Source: Humidesulfovibrio sp. (GTDB lineage: Bacteria; Desulfobacterota; Desulfovibrionia; Desulfovibrionales; Desulfovibrionaceae). From it: a stretch of DNA of 49,806 bases. The DNA is taken from positions 1-49,806 of the forward strand of contig NZ_JAVHLD010000023.1 of NCBI RefSeq assembly GCF_031082295.1, read 5' to 3'. Numbering within the stretch: position 1 is the stretch's first letter; each line of letters starts with the position of its first letter. The notes beneath the pieces are model-generated. The model made no database searches, was not told where the DNA came from, and saw nothing but the letters and a program-made list of their open reading frames with translations. The position numbers and the translations under genes were made by a program. Shown here piece by piece: positions 14,471 to 23,574 of the stretch.

Positions 14471-16431
14471 GTGAAGTTGCGGTCCAGGCGCTTGGGACAA
14501 AGCTGCGCGGCGAGTTCACGAACAACGCCGCGTTGCGCCGTCCCTATGAGGAGCGCTGGGCCATGGACCTGCGCCAGTACCTGGGCATCTATGAGCCCAA
14601 GGTGCTCAAGCGGATCAAGAAGAACCGCAGCAAGATATACCTGCGCAAGACCAAGACCAAGGTTGATGCCCTCACCGCGCGCCTGATTGATTTGCAATTT
14701 CCAGCCAAGGGCGAGAAGAATTGGACCCTTGAGCCTTCAACCACGCCCGAGGTTCACCCCGACCTGCTGCGCGAGGTTGTGCTCATGGAGGAGTACCGGC
14801 GGGCGGCCAAGCTCGGCTTCGAGCTTGGCCGCCCGCTGCGGCCAGGCGAAGTGCCCCATTTGAGCGAGCGGGAGCTGCGCGATCTGACGCTGTCCCTGGC
14901 CAATGACGCTGCCGAGAAGATGAGCACGGAGATGGAGGGGCAACTGGCCGAGGGGCCGGGCCGGGCCTCCTACCGCTCCATCTGCGAGCGCATGGTCTTC
15001 CAAGGCGTCCTCTATGGCTGTGGCGTCTTGAAAGGCCCCCTGGTCGAGCGCCGCAAGCGCGAGAAGTTCATGTACTCCGGCGAAGCCGGGTGGATTCTGG
15101 GCCAGGAGGAAGGCGAATACTGGCCCTTCCGCGAGTTCGTCAGCATCTGGGACATCTTCCCCGACATGACGGCCATGGAGCCCTCGGGCCTGCGTTTCGT
15201 CTGGCAAAGCCACCTCAAGACCCTGAAGGACTTAAAGGAGCTGGGAGCCTGGCCGGGTTTCGACACTGCCGCCATCAGCGAGCACATCAAGGATCATCCC
15301 GACGGAGACGCGGAGCTGGAAGAGTACGAGTCCAATCTGCGCGGCATGTCCCTTGAGGACTACAAGGCTAGCGCGACGGGCGTTCCGGGGCGCTACAGGC
15401 TGCTGGAGCGCTGGGGCTATCTTTCCGGCAAGGAGCTGGCCGACGCCGGGGTCAAGGTGGCCGATGAGACCGGGGCCTACGCGGCCAATGTCTGGCTCCT
15501 GGGCGAGCGCGTGGTCAAGGCCGTGCTGGCGCCCATAGAGGGCATCGACATCCCCTACTGTTTCTTCATGTTCGGACGCGACGAAACCGGGTTCTTCCCG
15601 GAGGGCGTGGCCAGCGTCATGCGCCATCCGCAAAGCGCGTTCAACACCGCCGTGCGCATGATCCTGGACAATGCGGCCGCCTGCGCCGGGCCGCAGGTCG
15701 CGGTGAACATGAGCGCCCTGCACGAGGGTACGGACCCAGACGACCACTACCCGTTCAAAACGTGGAAGTTCAAGAACGTCGAGGACATGAAAACGGCGCT
15801 CAACTTCTTCACTGTGCCCTCGAACGTCCAGGACCTTTTGATGGTGGCCAAGCTCATGGCCGACTGGAGCGACGAGCTGACCACGCCCCGGTTCATGGGC
15901 GGGGACAATGCCGTCGGCGGCGCTGCGGAGACGGCAAGCGGCCTGTCCATGCTTATGGGCGCGGCCAACATCGTCATCAAGGGCCTGGTGGCCCAGTTCG
16001 ATATCTCCGTCACCCGCCCGCACATCACCTGGTCCTACTACTGGAACATGCGCTTCAACCCGCGCGAGGACATCAAGGGTGATTTCGTTATCAAGGCCAT
16101 CGGCAGTAGCGCGCTCATCGCCCGCGAACTCCAGGCCGAGCAGATGCTGAAGGCTATTCAGATGACCGACAGCCCGCGCTTCCACCGCTACGTGAAGGAC
16201 CGCGAGCTGCTGGTGGAAGGCCTGAAGCTCATGGACCTGAACATCCCCGTGCGCACCGAGGAAGAGGCCCAGCAGTATGAGCAGGAGCAGCTGGCCAAGG
16301 AGGCCCAGGCCCAGGCCATGGCCAACGTGCAGGCCTTGCTTGGCGCAGCGGATAAGCAAGGCGTGGCCCTGCCGGACGCCATCATGGGCATGTTGAACGG
16401 TGAAATGCAGAAGCTGGGCCTGGCGGCCTAG
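14467..16431 (+). CDS. Portal protein
   Basis: The 654-aa protein starts at ATG 14467, overlapping the Rz stop (ATGA). The length, the N-terminal helical region (RRPYEERWAMDLRQYLGIYEPK), the central IPYCFFMFGRDETGFFPEGVASVMRHPQ and the helical NTAVRMILDNAAACAGPQVAV match podoviral portals that form the dodecameric DNA gate. The C-terminal tail is Gln/Ala-rich and helical (QQYEQEQLAKEAQAQAMANV), like the portal barrel. It is followed by staple-like, scaffold and capsid genes, the standard head module order, although the terminase lies 3 kb upstream across the lysis cassette. Confidence 0.85.
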   Translation: MSEVAVQALGTKLRGEFTNNAALRRPYEERWAMDLRQYLGIYEPKVLKRIKKNRSKIYLRKTKTKVDALTARLIDLQFPAKGEKNWTLEPSTTPEVHPDLLREVVLMEEYRRAAKLGFELGRPLRPGEVPHLSERELRDLTLSLANDAAEKMSTEMEGQLAEGPGRASYRSICERMVFQGVLYGCGVLKGPLVERRKREKFMYSGEAGWILGQEEGEYWPFREFVSIWDIFPDMTAMEPSGLRFVWQSHLKTLKDLKELGAWPGFDTAAISEHIKDHPDGDAELEEYESNLRGMSLEDYKASATGVPGRYRLLERWGYLSGKELADAGVKVADETGAYAANVWLLGERVVKAVLAPIEGIDIPYCFFMFGRDETGFFPEGVASVMRHPQSAFNTAVRMILDNAAACAGPQVAVNMSALHEGTDPDDHYPFKTWKFKNVEDMKTALNFFTVPSNVQDLLMVAKLMADWSDELTTPRFMGGDNAVGGAAETASGLSMLMGAANIVIKGLVAQFDISVTRPHITWSYYWNMRFNPREDIKGDFVIKAIGSSALIARELQAEQMLKAIQMTDSPRFHRYVKDRELLVEGLKLMDLNIPVRTEEEAQQYEQEQLAKEAQAQAMANVQALLGAADKQGVALPDAIMGMLNGEMQKLGLAA

Positions 16432-16445
16432 AGAAGGGGGCGAAA

Positions 16446-16844
16446 GTGGCGAAGCTGGTGAACATGGCTCTCCCCAAGCCGAAGAAAGGGGACAAGAGCA
16501 CGGCGGGCAGTTGCGTGCCGACATGCTGCGGCAAGGAAGATGACGGCCCCAAGTATCCCTACGGGCTTGAGATTAGCCTCGACAGCGATGCGATCAAGGC
16601 GCTCGGCCTGAACATCAAGGACTTCGATGCGGGCGCGGTGGTGCAGATCCAGGCCAAGGCCCAGACCACCCGCGTGAGCGACGAGGACACGCAGCACGGC
16701 GGCAAGCGCCTGGGCCTCGGGTTCCAGATCACGGACATCGCCATCACCCGCGAGGGCGAGGACGGATTCCAGAAGGGCTGGGACGACGCCACCAAGGGCA
16801 AGGCAGCGGACAAGGATGCGAGCAAGGACAAGGGCAATGGCTAG
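16446..16844 (+). CDS. Capsid staple/decoration-like protein
   Basis: The 132-aa product starts at GTG 16446 after AGAAGGGGGCGAAA. It opens KLVNMALPKPKKGDKS and continues KYPYGLEISLDSDAIKALGL, then VVQIQAKAQTTRVSDEDTQ and a beta-rich LGLGFQITDIAI. This pattern resembles small head proteins annotated as capsid staple proteins that bridge capsomers. The C-terminal tail is strongly charged (KGKAADKDASKDKGNG). Assignment is by pattern memory only. Confidence 0.55.
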   Translation: MAKLVNMALPKPKKGDKSTAGSCVPTCCGKEDDGPKYPYGLEISLDSDAIKALGLNIKDFDAGAVVQIQAKAQTTRVSDEDTQHGGKRLGLGFQITDIAITREGEDGFQKGWDDATKGKAADKDASKDKGNG

Positions 16845-17079
16845 CCTTGAGGCGCGCAAAGCGCAGGCCCTGCGGGTCTGCCGCGACAGCTACGGCACGC
16901 ATAGCATTTTGGGCGTGCGTGAGTTGTGCGACTGCCTCATCGAGGAGAAACGCGACGAGCTTGAGAAGGTCAAGCCGGAGCGCTTCCAGGCGCTGCAAGG
17001 CAAGATTTTAGGTCTGCGTGAGCTGTTGGAGGAAATGACCCCCCGGCAAAACGCGCAGGCCGAAAGCGACGAGAACTAA
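16837..17079 (+). CDS. Small helical head-module protein
   Basis: The 80-aa product starts at ATG 16837, overlapping the previous gene by 8 bp. It is predicted helical with a charged core (LCDCLIEEKRDELEKVKPERFQALQGKILGLRELLEEM) and a possible coiled coil. No family is recognised. Located between the staple-like protein and the scaffold, it is probably a head-assembly accessory. Confidence 0.6.
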   Translation: MASLEARKAQALRVCRDSYGTHSILGVRELCDCLIEEKRDELEKVKPERFQALQGKILGLRELLEEMTPRQNAQAESDEN

Positions 17080-17127
17080 CCAAACGACCGTCGGCTACCG
17101 CGCAAGCGGCCCGAGGGGGAGGACACA

Positions 17128-18156
17128 ATGAGCGAGCTTAACAAAGACCAGGGCCAAGAGGCACAGGGACCCGTCGACGCCGAGGCGTTGGCTGAAGCCG
17201 AGTTTGCCGCCGCCTTTTCCGAGGCTGCGGGTGCTGCCGATTCCGATGCGGAGCCGGGCACCGGCGATGGGGAAGACAAGGCCGGCACGGGCGACGAGGG
17301 GCAGGGCGCAAAACCCGTTTCCACAGGCAATGAGGCCTCTGGCGAAAACGGCGCGGGCGCAGGCGCAGAGCCCTCGGCTGAAGATGACGCGGAAGCCATG
17401 CGCCGCAAGGCGCAGCTCTATGACGCCGAACAGGGGCGCTTGCGCCAGACCCAGGACCGCCTGCGCCAGGCCCAGGAAGAACTGAAGAACCTGCGCGCCT
17501 CTGGCGCTGGTCAGGCCGACGCCGTGGGCAAACCCCTGGCCGAGGTGCCCGAGGACATCCGCGAGGATGTGGAGGCCTTTGCCAAGGCCAAGCCCAAGTA
17601 CGCGGCCTTCATGGCCGAGGACTCCGGTGACGGCGAACGCCTGCGCAAGGCCCTGGCCGAGTACGGCCCGGACCATGTGATTGTGGAGGAAATGGCCGAC
17701 CGCATCGCCGACAAGCGCGGGCGGTTGAACGGAACGGTGGCCGCAGTTGAGCAGGCCGCAGCCGACCTGCATGAGGCCCACTTCGCGGTCATTCACACCG
17801 CGCACCCGGACTACGGCGCGCTTCAAAGCGCCGACATGTCTGTGCCTGAGAACAAGGCCAAGCTGGATGCGTACAAGGCCCGCGTGGATGCCTGGGCCGA
17901 GGCCAAGCCCGGCAAGGACTACGTGGAGATCCAGCGCATCCGCACCGAGGGCACCGCGCAGGAAGTCTGTGCGCTGCTCTCGCGCTTCAAGGAAGAAATC
18001 GGCCCCAAGGCGCGCCAGGAAAAGACGCGCCAGGCCGCAGAGGCCGCACTGGCCCCTCCCTCGCGACCCAGCCCCACGCCTGTCGTCGGCGGTGGTCCTG
18101 ACAAGGACGACTTCGAGGCCGGGTGGAAGGCGGGGGTCAAAATAACCAAGAAATAG
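17128..18156 (+). CDS. Scaffolding protein
   Basis: The 342-aa product starts at ATG 17128 behind GGGGGAGGACACA. The first 90 residues are acidic low complexity, rich in Ala, Glu, Gly and Asp. A coiled coil follows (RRKAQLYDAEQGRLRQTQDRLRQAQEEL in shorter heptads), then a helical body. The C-terminus ends basic (WKAGVKITKK), as in scaffolds that contact the capsid protein. Its position directly before the major capsid gene, with the acidic and coiled-coil composition, is the evidence. It would be lost or ejected during maturation. Confidence 0.75.
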   Translation: MSELNKDQGQEAQGPVDAEALAEAEFAAAFSEAAGAADSDAEPGTGDGEDKAGTGDEGQGAKPVSTGNEASGENGAGAGAEPSAEDDAEAMRRKAQLYDAEQGRLRQTQDRLRQAQEELKNLRASGAGQADAVGKPLAEVPEDIREDVEAFAKAKPKYAAFMAEDSGDGERLRKALAEYGPDHVIVEEMADRIADKRGRLNGTVAAVEQAAADLHEAHFAVIHTAHPDYGALQSADMSVPENKAKLDAYKARVDAWAEAKPGKDYVEIQRIRTEGTAQEVCALLSRFKEEIGPKARQEKTRQAAEAALAPPSRPSPTPVVGGGPDKDDFEAGWKAGVKITKK

Positions 18157-18165
18157 GAGTTCGTC

Positions 18166-19152
18166 ATGGACCCGACCACCTACGGAAATATCAGCCCGAA
18201 CACCGCTGGATACCTGTGCCCGGTGCTTTTGGAGCACGCCACCCCCTTCCTGGTCTCCGAGCAGTTTGTGGACGGCAAGCCCCTGGAAAAGAACAAGACC
18301 GACACCATCAACTTCGGTCGCTACAACCCGCTCGACTTCACCCCCAACTACGTGGTCGAGGGCGTGACCCCGGCGGGCAAGAAGCCCACCCGCGAAACCA
18401 TCACCGCCCAGTTGCGCCAGGTGGGCGACTGGCTCGGCCTCACCGACGTGGTCAAGGATCTGCACACCGACAACGTGCTCCAGGAGATGATCACCCTTTG
18501 CGGCGAGCAGTCTGGGGCCATGCTGGAAACCATTCGCCTGGGGACCATGAAGGGCGGCACCAGCGCGTTCTTCGCCAACGGCGTTGAGCGCGCCGCCGTG
18601 AATACCGTCATCTCGCGCGACCACGTGACGCGCGTTGTGCGCTTCTTGAGCCGCCAGCACGCGCGCCGCATCACCAAGCGCGTCAAGTCCGGCGCTGAGT
18701 TCAACTCAGAGTCCGTGGAGCCCGCCTATGTTTGCCTGTGCCACACCGACTGCGTGGGCGACGTGCGCAAGCTGGACGGCTTCGTGTCCGTGAAGGACTA
18801 CGGCGGCGGCTTCATCTACCCGACCGAGATCGGTGCCTGCGATGATGTGCGCTTCGTGGCCTCGCCGCTGCTCTCCCCCTGGCCCGATGCTGGCGGGGAC
18901 GCTGGCCTGATGCTCAGTACCACCGGCGTCAAGGCCGATGTGTACCCCTACATCTTCCTGGGCCAGCACGCCTTTGGCTCCGTGGTGTTCAAGGGGCCGA
19001 ACGCCGTTACCCCCAAGGTGCTGAACCCCGGCGTTCCGCGCGAGGGCGACCCCATGGGTCAGCGCGGCAGCGTGGCCTGGATCACCTACGTGGCCAACGT
19101 GTTCCTGAACCAGTCTTGGGCGGCGCGGCTTGAGGCTGGCGTCAAGGCCTAG
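18166..19152 (+). CDS. Major capsid protein, N4-gp56 family
   Basis: The 328-aa product starts at ATG 18166 behind ATAGGAGTTCGTC. Characteristic segments include LEKNKTDTINFGRYNPLDF, GVTPAGKKPTRETITAQLRQVGDW (the E-loop-like region), and VYPYIFLGQHAFGSVVFKG with SVAWITYVANVFLNQSWAARLE at the end, which are hallmarks of the N4-gp56-type HK97-fold capsid family. The length is slightly short for the family but within range. It forms the icosahedral shell. Codon bias is strong, as expected for the most abundant virion protein. Confidence 0.9.
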   Translation: MDPTTYGNISPNTAGYLCPVLLEHATPFLVSEQFVDGKPLEKNKTDTINFGRYNPLDFTPNYVVEGVTPAGKKPTRETITAQLRQVGDWLGLTDVVKDLHTDNVLQEMITLCGEQSGAMLETIRLGTMKGGTSAFFANGVERAAVNTVISRDHVTRVVRFLSRQHARRITKRVKSGAEFNSESVEPAYVCLCHTDCVGDVRKLDGFVSVKDYGGGFIYPTEIGACDDVRFVASPLLSPWPDAGGDAGLMLSTTGVKADVYPYIFLGQHAFGSVVFKGPNAVTPKVLNPGVPREGDPMGQRGSVAWITYVANVFLNQSWAARLEAGVKA

Positions 19153-19188
19153 CCTGTAACCGGAAAGGTAAAAGAGAGGATACTCGCC

Positions 19189-19677
19189 ATGGCTGAGACC
19201 AAACAAAACGATCAAAACTCCCCCCCCGCTGCGCCTGCGCCGGACGATGCCAAGCGCATCAAGGACCTGGAGACCCAGTTGGCCAAGGCCAACGCCAAGG
19301 CCGATGAAGTGGCAGACCTGAAAACCCAGTTGGCCGAGGCCAGCGCCAAGGCGGAGCAGGCCGATGCTCTGGCCGCGAAGCTGGAAGAGGTCCAGGGACA
19401 GGTTGCGGCTGCTGCGAAAAAGACCTCGAAGGCCGAAGCCACGGCCTTTCACGAGGTGCGCAACGACGCCAAGGTCAAGATCAAGATCATGAACGGCGAG
19501 GGGACCAGCGGGCGCAAGCCCGTGTTTACCTGCGTCAACGGCCTGGAGTTCATGGTCCCCCGCGACATTGAAGTCGAGGTGCCCAGGTGCGTCTACAAGA
19601 ACCTGCTGAACTCTGTGGCCCCTGATCCGGGTGACGGCCACGACGTTCAGAGCCTCAACATCCAGGTCATCATCTAG
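19189..19677 (+). CDS. Coiled-coil head protein with beta C-terminal domain
   Basis: The 162-aa product has a Pro/Ala-rich start and then a clear heptad coiled coil (residues about 22-80; repeats of KDLETQLAKANAKADEV and AEQADALAAKLEEV). A compact beta-rich domain follows with VKIKIMNGEG, PVFTCVNGLEFMVPRDIEVEVP and a C-terminal VQSLNIQVII. The trimeric-coil plus beta-domain layout, right after the capsid gene, suggests a head fibre or decoration protein. This is inference; the family is not recognised. Confidence 0.7.
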   Translation: MAETKQNDQNSPPAAPAPDDAKRIKDLETQLAKANAKADEVADLKTQLAEASAKAEQADALAAKLEEVQGQVAAAAKKTSKAEATAFHEVRNDAKVKIKIMNGEGTSGRKPVFTCVNGLEFMVPRDIEVEVPRCVYKNLLNSVAPDPGDGHDVQSLNIQVII

Positions 19678-19686
19678 GGGGCGCTC

Positions 19687-20355
19687 ATGCAGGCTGCGGA
19701 GCTGGTGATCAAGGTCGCACGGGACCTGAACGACTACGAGGAAGGCCACGAGCATACCCGCTGGAAGGCGGATGCGCTTCTGGGGTACTTAAGCGACGCC
19801 ATGTGCGCCGTGGTGCTCCTGCGGCCCGATGCGTACTCAGTGACGGCCCCGGTGCTCCTGACCACCGGCTCCACCAAGCAGAACCTGCCCCCCGGCGGTG
19901 CCCGGTTCTTAAGCATCGTGCGCAATATGGGGAGTGACGGCCAGACCCCCGGCCTGCCCGTCACTCCCGTTTCGCGTGACGATCTGGACGCCGCGAACCA
20001 GGAATGGCACATTGAGGGCTTTTCCAGCGTCATTGACCACTTCGTCTACGACGATACCGTGCCCACGGTCTTCTACGTCTCGCCCCCGCCAGCCGCAGGC
20101 GTGTACGTGGACGTGTCCTACGCCCGCATCCCCCCCGCAATTTCCAGCATGGAGGCGGAGCTGCCCGTCAACGCCATCTGGGCCGAACCCCTGCGCGAGT
20201 ACATGATGTACCGGGCATACTCCCGCAACGACGCCAGCGGCGAGGACATGGCCAAGGGCGAGCGCCACCTCTCGCGCTACTACCTGGTGCTGGGTGAAGA
20301 GGCCAAGGCCAAGCTCGTGTTCTCGCCCAACTTCCAGCAGGAGCAAGGCCGATGA
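19687..20355 (+). CDS. Head-tail adaptor-like protein (DUF6682-type)
   Basis: The 222-aa product begins with the helical start AAELVIKVARDLNDYEE and WKADALLGYLSDAMCAVVLLRPDA, then a beta region with VLLTTGSTKQNLPPGGARFLSI. The C-terminal half has VFYVSPPP and YVDVSYARIPPAI, then the helical AIWAEPLREYMMYRAYSRNDA. This order matches phage adaptor proteins of the DUF6682 kind that sit below the portal. It overlaps the next gene by 4 bp (ATGA). Confidence 0.65.
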   Translation: MQAAELVIKVARDLNDYEEGHEHTRWKADALLGYLSDAMCAVVLLRPDAYSVTAPVLLTTGSTKQNLPPGGARFLSIVRNMGSDGQTPGLPVTPVSRDDLDAANQEWHIEGFSSVIDHFVYDDTVPTVFYVSPPPAAGVYVDVSYARIPPAISSMEAELPVNAIWAEPLREYMMYRAYSRNDASGEDMAKGERHLSRYYLVLGEEAKAKLVFSPNFQQEQGR

Positions 20356-20987
20356 TCTTCACCTCCTGGCGCAATTTCGTGCCGCTGGTGCGGCAGTCCA
20401 CGGCCAAATGCCCGGTCTCGGGCATGGCGGCCCAGGTGCGCGAGGCCGCGCGTGAGTTCTGCGCCCGCGCCCGCATCTGGACAGACAAGTCCCTGGTTTC
20501 CGATGTGCTGGCCGGAGAAGGGGCCTACGGCCTGCGTCCGCCCGACCAGGCCGACATTCGCTGCGTTTTGTCCGTGCGCTTCCAGGGGGCACGCCTCACG
20601 CCGCTCACGCCTGATCAGTGGCGCAGCCTGCCGGAGCAAACGGCGTGCGCACTCACGCATTTCATCTTCACCGAGCCGAACGTGGTGCGCCTGTACCCGA
20701 CCCCGCAGGAAGACGTGCCCGGCGCGCTCCTGGTCGAGGTGGTCCTCATCCCCGCAGTAAATAGCGCCCAAGGCCCGGAGTTCCTGCTTTCCAAGCACGG
20801 CACAACCATCGCCCACGGGGCCATATCCAAGCTCATGCTCATGCCCGACCGGCCCTGGAGTGATCCGGGCGGCGGAGCCTTTTACGAGAAGAAGTTTGAG
20901 GATGGCGTGGCCGGAGCCACCATCAATGTTGAGCAGGGCGGCGCGGGCGCGCCCGCAAGCTCGCAGTACAGACCATTTTTTGACTGA
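20352..20987 (+). CDS. Second neck/tail adaptor-like protein
   Basis: The 211-aa product begins at ATG 20352, overlapping the preceding stop. It has the same general plan as its neighbour: N-terminal helices (VREAAREFCARARIW), a beta segment (YGLRPPDQADIRCVLSVRFQG), VVRLYPTPQE, and a C-terminal helix-rich part ending in a flexible tail. Two consecutive adaptor-like genes are common in podoviruses. Exact assignment between head-completion and tail adaptor is not possible from sequence alone. Confidence 0.6.
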   Translation: MIFTSWRNFVPLVRQSTAKCPVSGMAAQVREAAREFCARARIWTDKSLVSDVLAGEGAYGLRPPDQADIRCVLSVRFQGARLTPLTPDQWRSLPEQTACALTHFIFTEPNVVRLYPTPQEDVPGALLVEVVLIPAVNSAQGPEFLLSKHGTTIAHGAISKLMLMPDRPWSDPGGGAFYEKKFEDGVAGATINVEQGGAGAPASSQYRPFFD

Positions 20988-21007
20988 CCTTTTGAGGAGG
21001 AACACTC

Positions 21008-21424
21008 ATGGCCAAGAGCAAGTATCTCGCCAGGAAGCTGCTGGACCACTCCCTGGGCGTGGCCGCGTTCGCCAAGCCTACGGTTTATCTGGCGCTGTTC
21101 ACCAGTGTCACAGGCCTGGAAAACGGCACGCTGACAAATGAGGTTTCCGGCGGCGGATACGCGCGGGAAGCCTTCACCATGCCTGCCGCCGTGGCCTTCG
21201 GCTCTGGCGGGAAATCGACCAGTGATGCTTCCGTGGACTTTGACGTTGCTACGGAAGACTGGGGCCAGATGCAGGCCTGGGCCGTCATGGACGCGGCCAC
21301 GGGCGGCAATGTGCTGCATTACGGCGCGTTGCCTCAGTACGGCGACCCTGCTGAATACAAGAGGGTTTGGGCGGGCGACAGCTTCCGCGTCCGCGCCGGG
21401 GACATGAATTTGACTGAGGAGTAA
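21008..21424 (+). CDS. Gp80-like phage tail protein
   Basis: The 138-aa product starts at ATG 21008 behind a strong AGGAGGAACACTC. Its start (AKSKYLARKLLDHSLG) and body (TVYLALFTSVTG, EVSGGGYAREAF, WGQMQAWAVMDAATGGNVLHYGAL, FRVRAGDMNLTEE) match the small beta-rich phage tail proteins of the Gp80 family. They form part of a base or fibre attachment structure; function is by family only. Confidence 0.7.
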   Translation: MAKSKYLARKLLDHSLGVAAFAKPTVYLALFTSVTGLENGTLTNEVSGGGYAREAFTMPAAVAFGSGGKSTSDASVDFDVATEDWGQMQAWAVMDAATGGNVLHYGALPQYGDPAEYKRVWAGDSFRVRAGDMNLTEE

Positions 21425-21430
21425 GCACCT

Positions 21431-22093
21431 GTGCCGACCCTTGGAACATACCGCGTGGGCACCGTGCCCTTTGCCGGGGAGCATCTGGTGGAGGGTGAGA
21501 TTGCCTCTACCGGGCAGACACAGGTCTCGGTTCTTCCATTGGTGCTGCGAACAGTTCCCTGCGTTGCTTCTGGCCAGGCGGAAGCCGCATTCGATCCCGC
21601 CCTGCTGGTGGGCGCGGGCGTCTTCGGCGTTGGGGCCGGGGGGAGCCAGGTCATTGGGGCAGTGCCGGTTTCGTTCTCGATTTCCGGTGTTGGCTGTGCC
21701 GAGTCTGAACTGTCGTCCGGAGTTGTTCTCGCAGCCCAAATGCAGGGTCAGGGTGATTCCTTGGGGCGGGTGTTGCCAGTTCTTGTGGCTTCCAGCCCCG
21801 TGGAAGGCGAAGGGCGGTCCCCGGATGCTGTCCTGCCTGGCGTTTCGCATGTGGCCGTGACGGAGACGGAGGGCCGAGCCAGTGGGGTTGTTTTGCCATC
21901 CGTCGAGTCGTGGACGGAGGTTTTCGCCAACGGCGCTGCGGACGTTGATGTGGCCGGGGCGATGCAGGTGGCGGGCGAGGTCTTTTCTGATGGGAAATCC
22001 ACGGCCATGGCCAGAGGCTACCCACTGTTCAAGGGCGTTGGCGTACGGGTGGACTTTATCGCTGGGGGCGAGCTTCCCCAGATTCTATTCTAG
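21431..22093 (+). CDS. Beta-repeat tail structural protein, unknown family
   Basis: The 220-aa product starts at GTG 21431 after GAGGAGTAAGCACCT. It is rich in Val, Gly, Ala and Ser, with short repeated beta-strand units (GAVPVSFSISGVG, SSGVVLAAQMQGQGD, VLPVLVASSPVEGEG, ASGVVLPSVESW). There are few lysines and no membrane segment. It lies between two tail genes and may form a beta-helical or beta-sandwich fibre part. No known domain is recognised. Confidence 0.65.
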   Translation: MPTLGTYRVGTVPFAGEHLVEGEIASTGQTQVSVLPLVLRTVPCVASGQAEAAFDPALLVGAGVFGVGAGGSQVIGAVPVSFSISGVGCAESELSSGVVLAAQMQGQGDSLGRVLPVLVASSPVEGEGRSPDAVLPGVSHVAVTETEGRASGVVLPSVESWTEVFANGAADVDVAGAMQVAGEVFSDGKSTAMARGYPLFKGVGVRVDFIAGGELPQILF

Positions 22094-22104
22094 GAGAGGT
22101 GCGC

Positions 22105-23556
22105 ATGATCAGGTTGACAAACAACGCCGGTTCTTCGCTTGTGGTGGCAATTGCCGCCGCCGACACCGAGGTGCAGATCCAGACCGCCGATACGTCGAAG
22201 TTTCCGGTGCTGGAATACCCCGGAGACGTGTTTCCGGTGCGCATCAGGGATAATGCGGGCAACTACGAGTACGTCCTGGCCACGGCCAGGGAAGGCAATC
22301 GCATCACCATCCTGCGCGGGCGGGAGGGCACCACGGCCAAGGACTTCCCGGCTGGCGCGGGCTTTGAGCTGGTTGTCACCGGCGAGGCCTGGGCGCGCTT
22401 GGCAGAAGGGCGCTGGGTGCGCCCGATGGACGACTCCAGGAACCTGCTTTTGCCTACCCGTGTGGACGCCAGCACTTTCACCATCGCAGGCGACGTGACG
22501 GATATTTTCCGTCCGAACCGTGCGCTGCACCTCATCCAGACCACGGACGCCTTCGGCTATGTGGCGACCTCGTCCTATGCCGGGGGCGCAACCACGATAA
22601 CCGTGCAGAGCTGCACCGTGGACGCGGGGCTGGCCTTGGTGGAACTGGGCCTGGAGGTGGAGTCCGCGCCAAAGTATGGCAACGCAGCCAACTCCGATAC
22701 CCTGGGTGGAAAAACCAAGGCTGAGGTTATCGCCGAGGCGCAGGGCATTGTATCAACCTTCGGCAGGACCCTTATGGACGATGCCGATGCAGCGACGGCG
22801 AGGGCGACGTTGGGCCTGGGAAGTGCTGCACAACTCAACACTGGCACGGATGCCGAGAAGGTGCCCACAAACGCGAACCTTGGCTCAGCCGCATACGCCA
22901 ACACCGGAACGGGGAGCGGAAATATCCCCGTGCTCGACTCCAACAGCAAAATCCCCCCCGCGCTGCTCCCGGCCATGGCGACCGATCGCACATGGGGCGT
23001 TTACAAGGCTGGCACTTACACCTTCACGGTTCCCGCTGGCGTCACGTCCATTGAGGTGTGGCTGGCTGGTGGAGGCGGTGGCGGTGGAAGAACCTGGACG
23101 TGCAACCAAGGAGGTGTGCGTGGCGGCGGTGGCGGCGGCTGTATTAAGACCCTCACGGTCACGCCGGGGGCCAAGTACACAATTGTCCTTGGTCTTGGTG
23201 GCTTGCAGAACACGGGACTTCAGAACGGCGGCACATCTGGCTACGCAGGATACCCCTCGACTTTCGCCGTTGAGGGGCAGGCCGCGATGATGACCGCCAA
23301 TGGAGGTTCCGCTGGAACGGGCGGCACGGCCACCGGAGGAGACTACAACATGTCCGGGGGTGCTCCGTACGCCAGCACCGAGAGCGCTGCCGTTCAGTAT
23401 GGAGGTAAGTCTGGGCTTGGTGATGAACAGCGCCATCCGCCGAATCCTAACTACCAGCCGAAGGACATTCGCGGCGTAGGCGGCGGCGGTGCCTCTGGAA
23501 ACCACTACGTCCAGGCTGCTCATGGCGCTGACGGCTACTGCGAAATCTACTGGTGA
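22105..23556 (+). CDS. Tail fibre protein with glycine-rich receptor-binding C-terminus
   Basis: The 483-aa product is counted from ATG 22105, which follows AGGAGAGGTGCGC (a GTG at 22099 is possible). The N-terminal 130 residues are a beta-rich attachment domain (DTEVQIQTADTSKFPVLEYPGD, ITILRGREGTTAKDFPAGAG). The middle has fibre-type repeats (ATARATLGLGSAAQLNTG, NLGSAAYANTG). The C-terminal domain begins TFTVPAGVTSIEVWLAGGG and holds two runs of six or seven Gly, then many GG-containing loops and a final DGYCEIYW. This resembles polyglycine-II type adhesins that read surface sugars. A chaperone-like gene follows. Confidence 0.78.
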   Translation: MIRLTNNAGSSLVVAIAAADTEVQIQTADTSKFPVLEYPGDVFPVRIRDNAGNYEYVLATAREGNRITILRGREGTTAKDFPAGAGFELVVTGEAWARLAEGRWVRPMDDSRNLLLPTRVDASTFTIAGDVTDIFRPNRALHLIQTTDAFGYVATSSYAGGATTITVQSCTVDAGLALVELGLEVESAPKYGNAANSDTLGGKTKAEVIAEAQGIVSTFGRTLMDDADAATARATLGLGSAAQLNTGTDAEKVPTNANLGSAAYANTGTGSGNIPVLDSNSKIPPALLPAMATDRTWGVYKAGTYTFTVPAGVTSIEVWLAGGGGGGGRTWTCNQGGVRGGGGGGCIKTLTVTPGAKYTIVLGLGGLQNTGLQNGGTSGYAGYPSTFAVEGQAAMMTANGGSAGTGGTATGGDYNMSGGAPYASTESAAVQYGGKSGLGDEQRHPPNPNYQPKDIRGVGGGGASGNHYVQAAHGADGYCEIYW

Positions 23557-23574
23557 TTCAAGGAGGATGCCTCA

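Noticed and set aside
22099-23556. Diversity-generating retroelement acting on the tail fibre
   Set aside because: No reverse transcriptase gene or template repeat is visible in the window.
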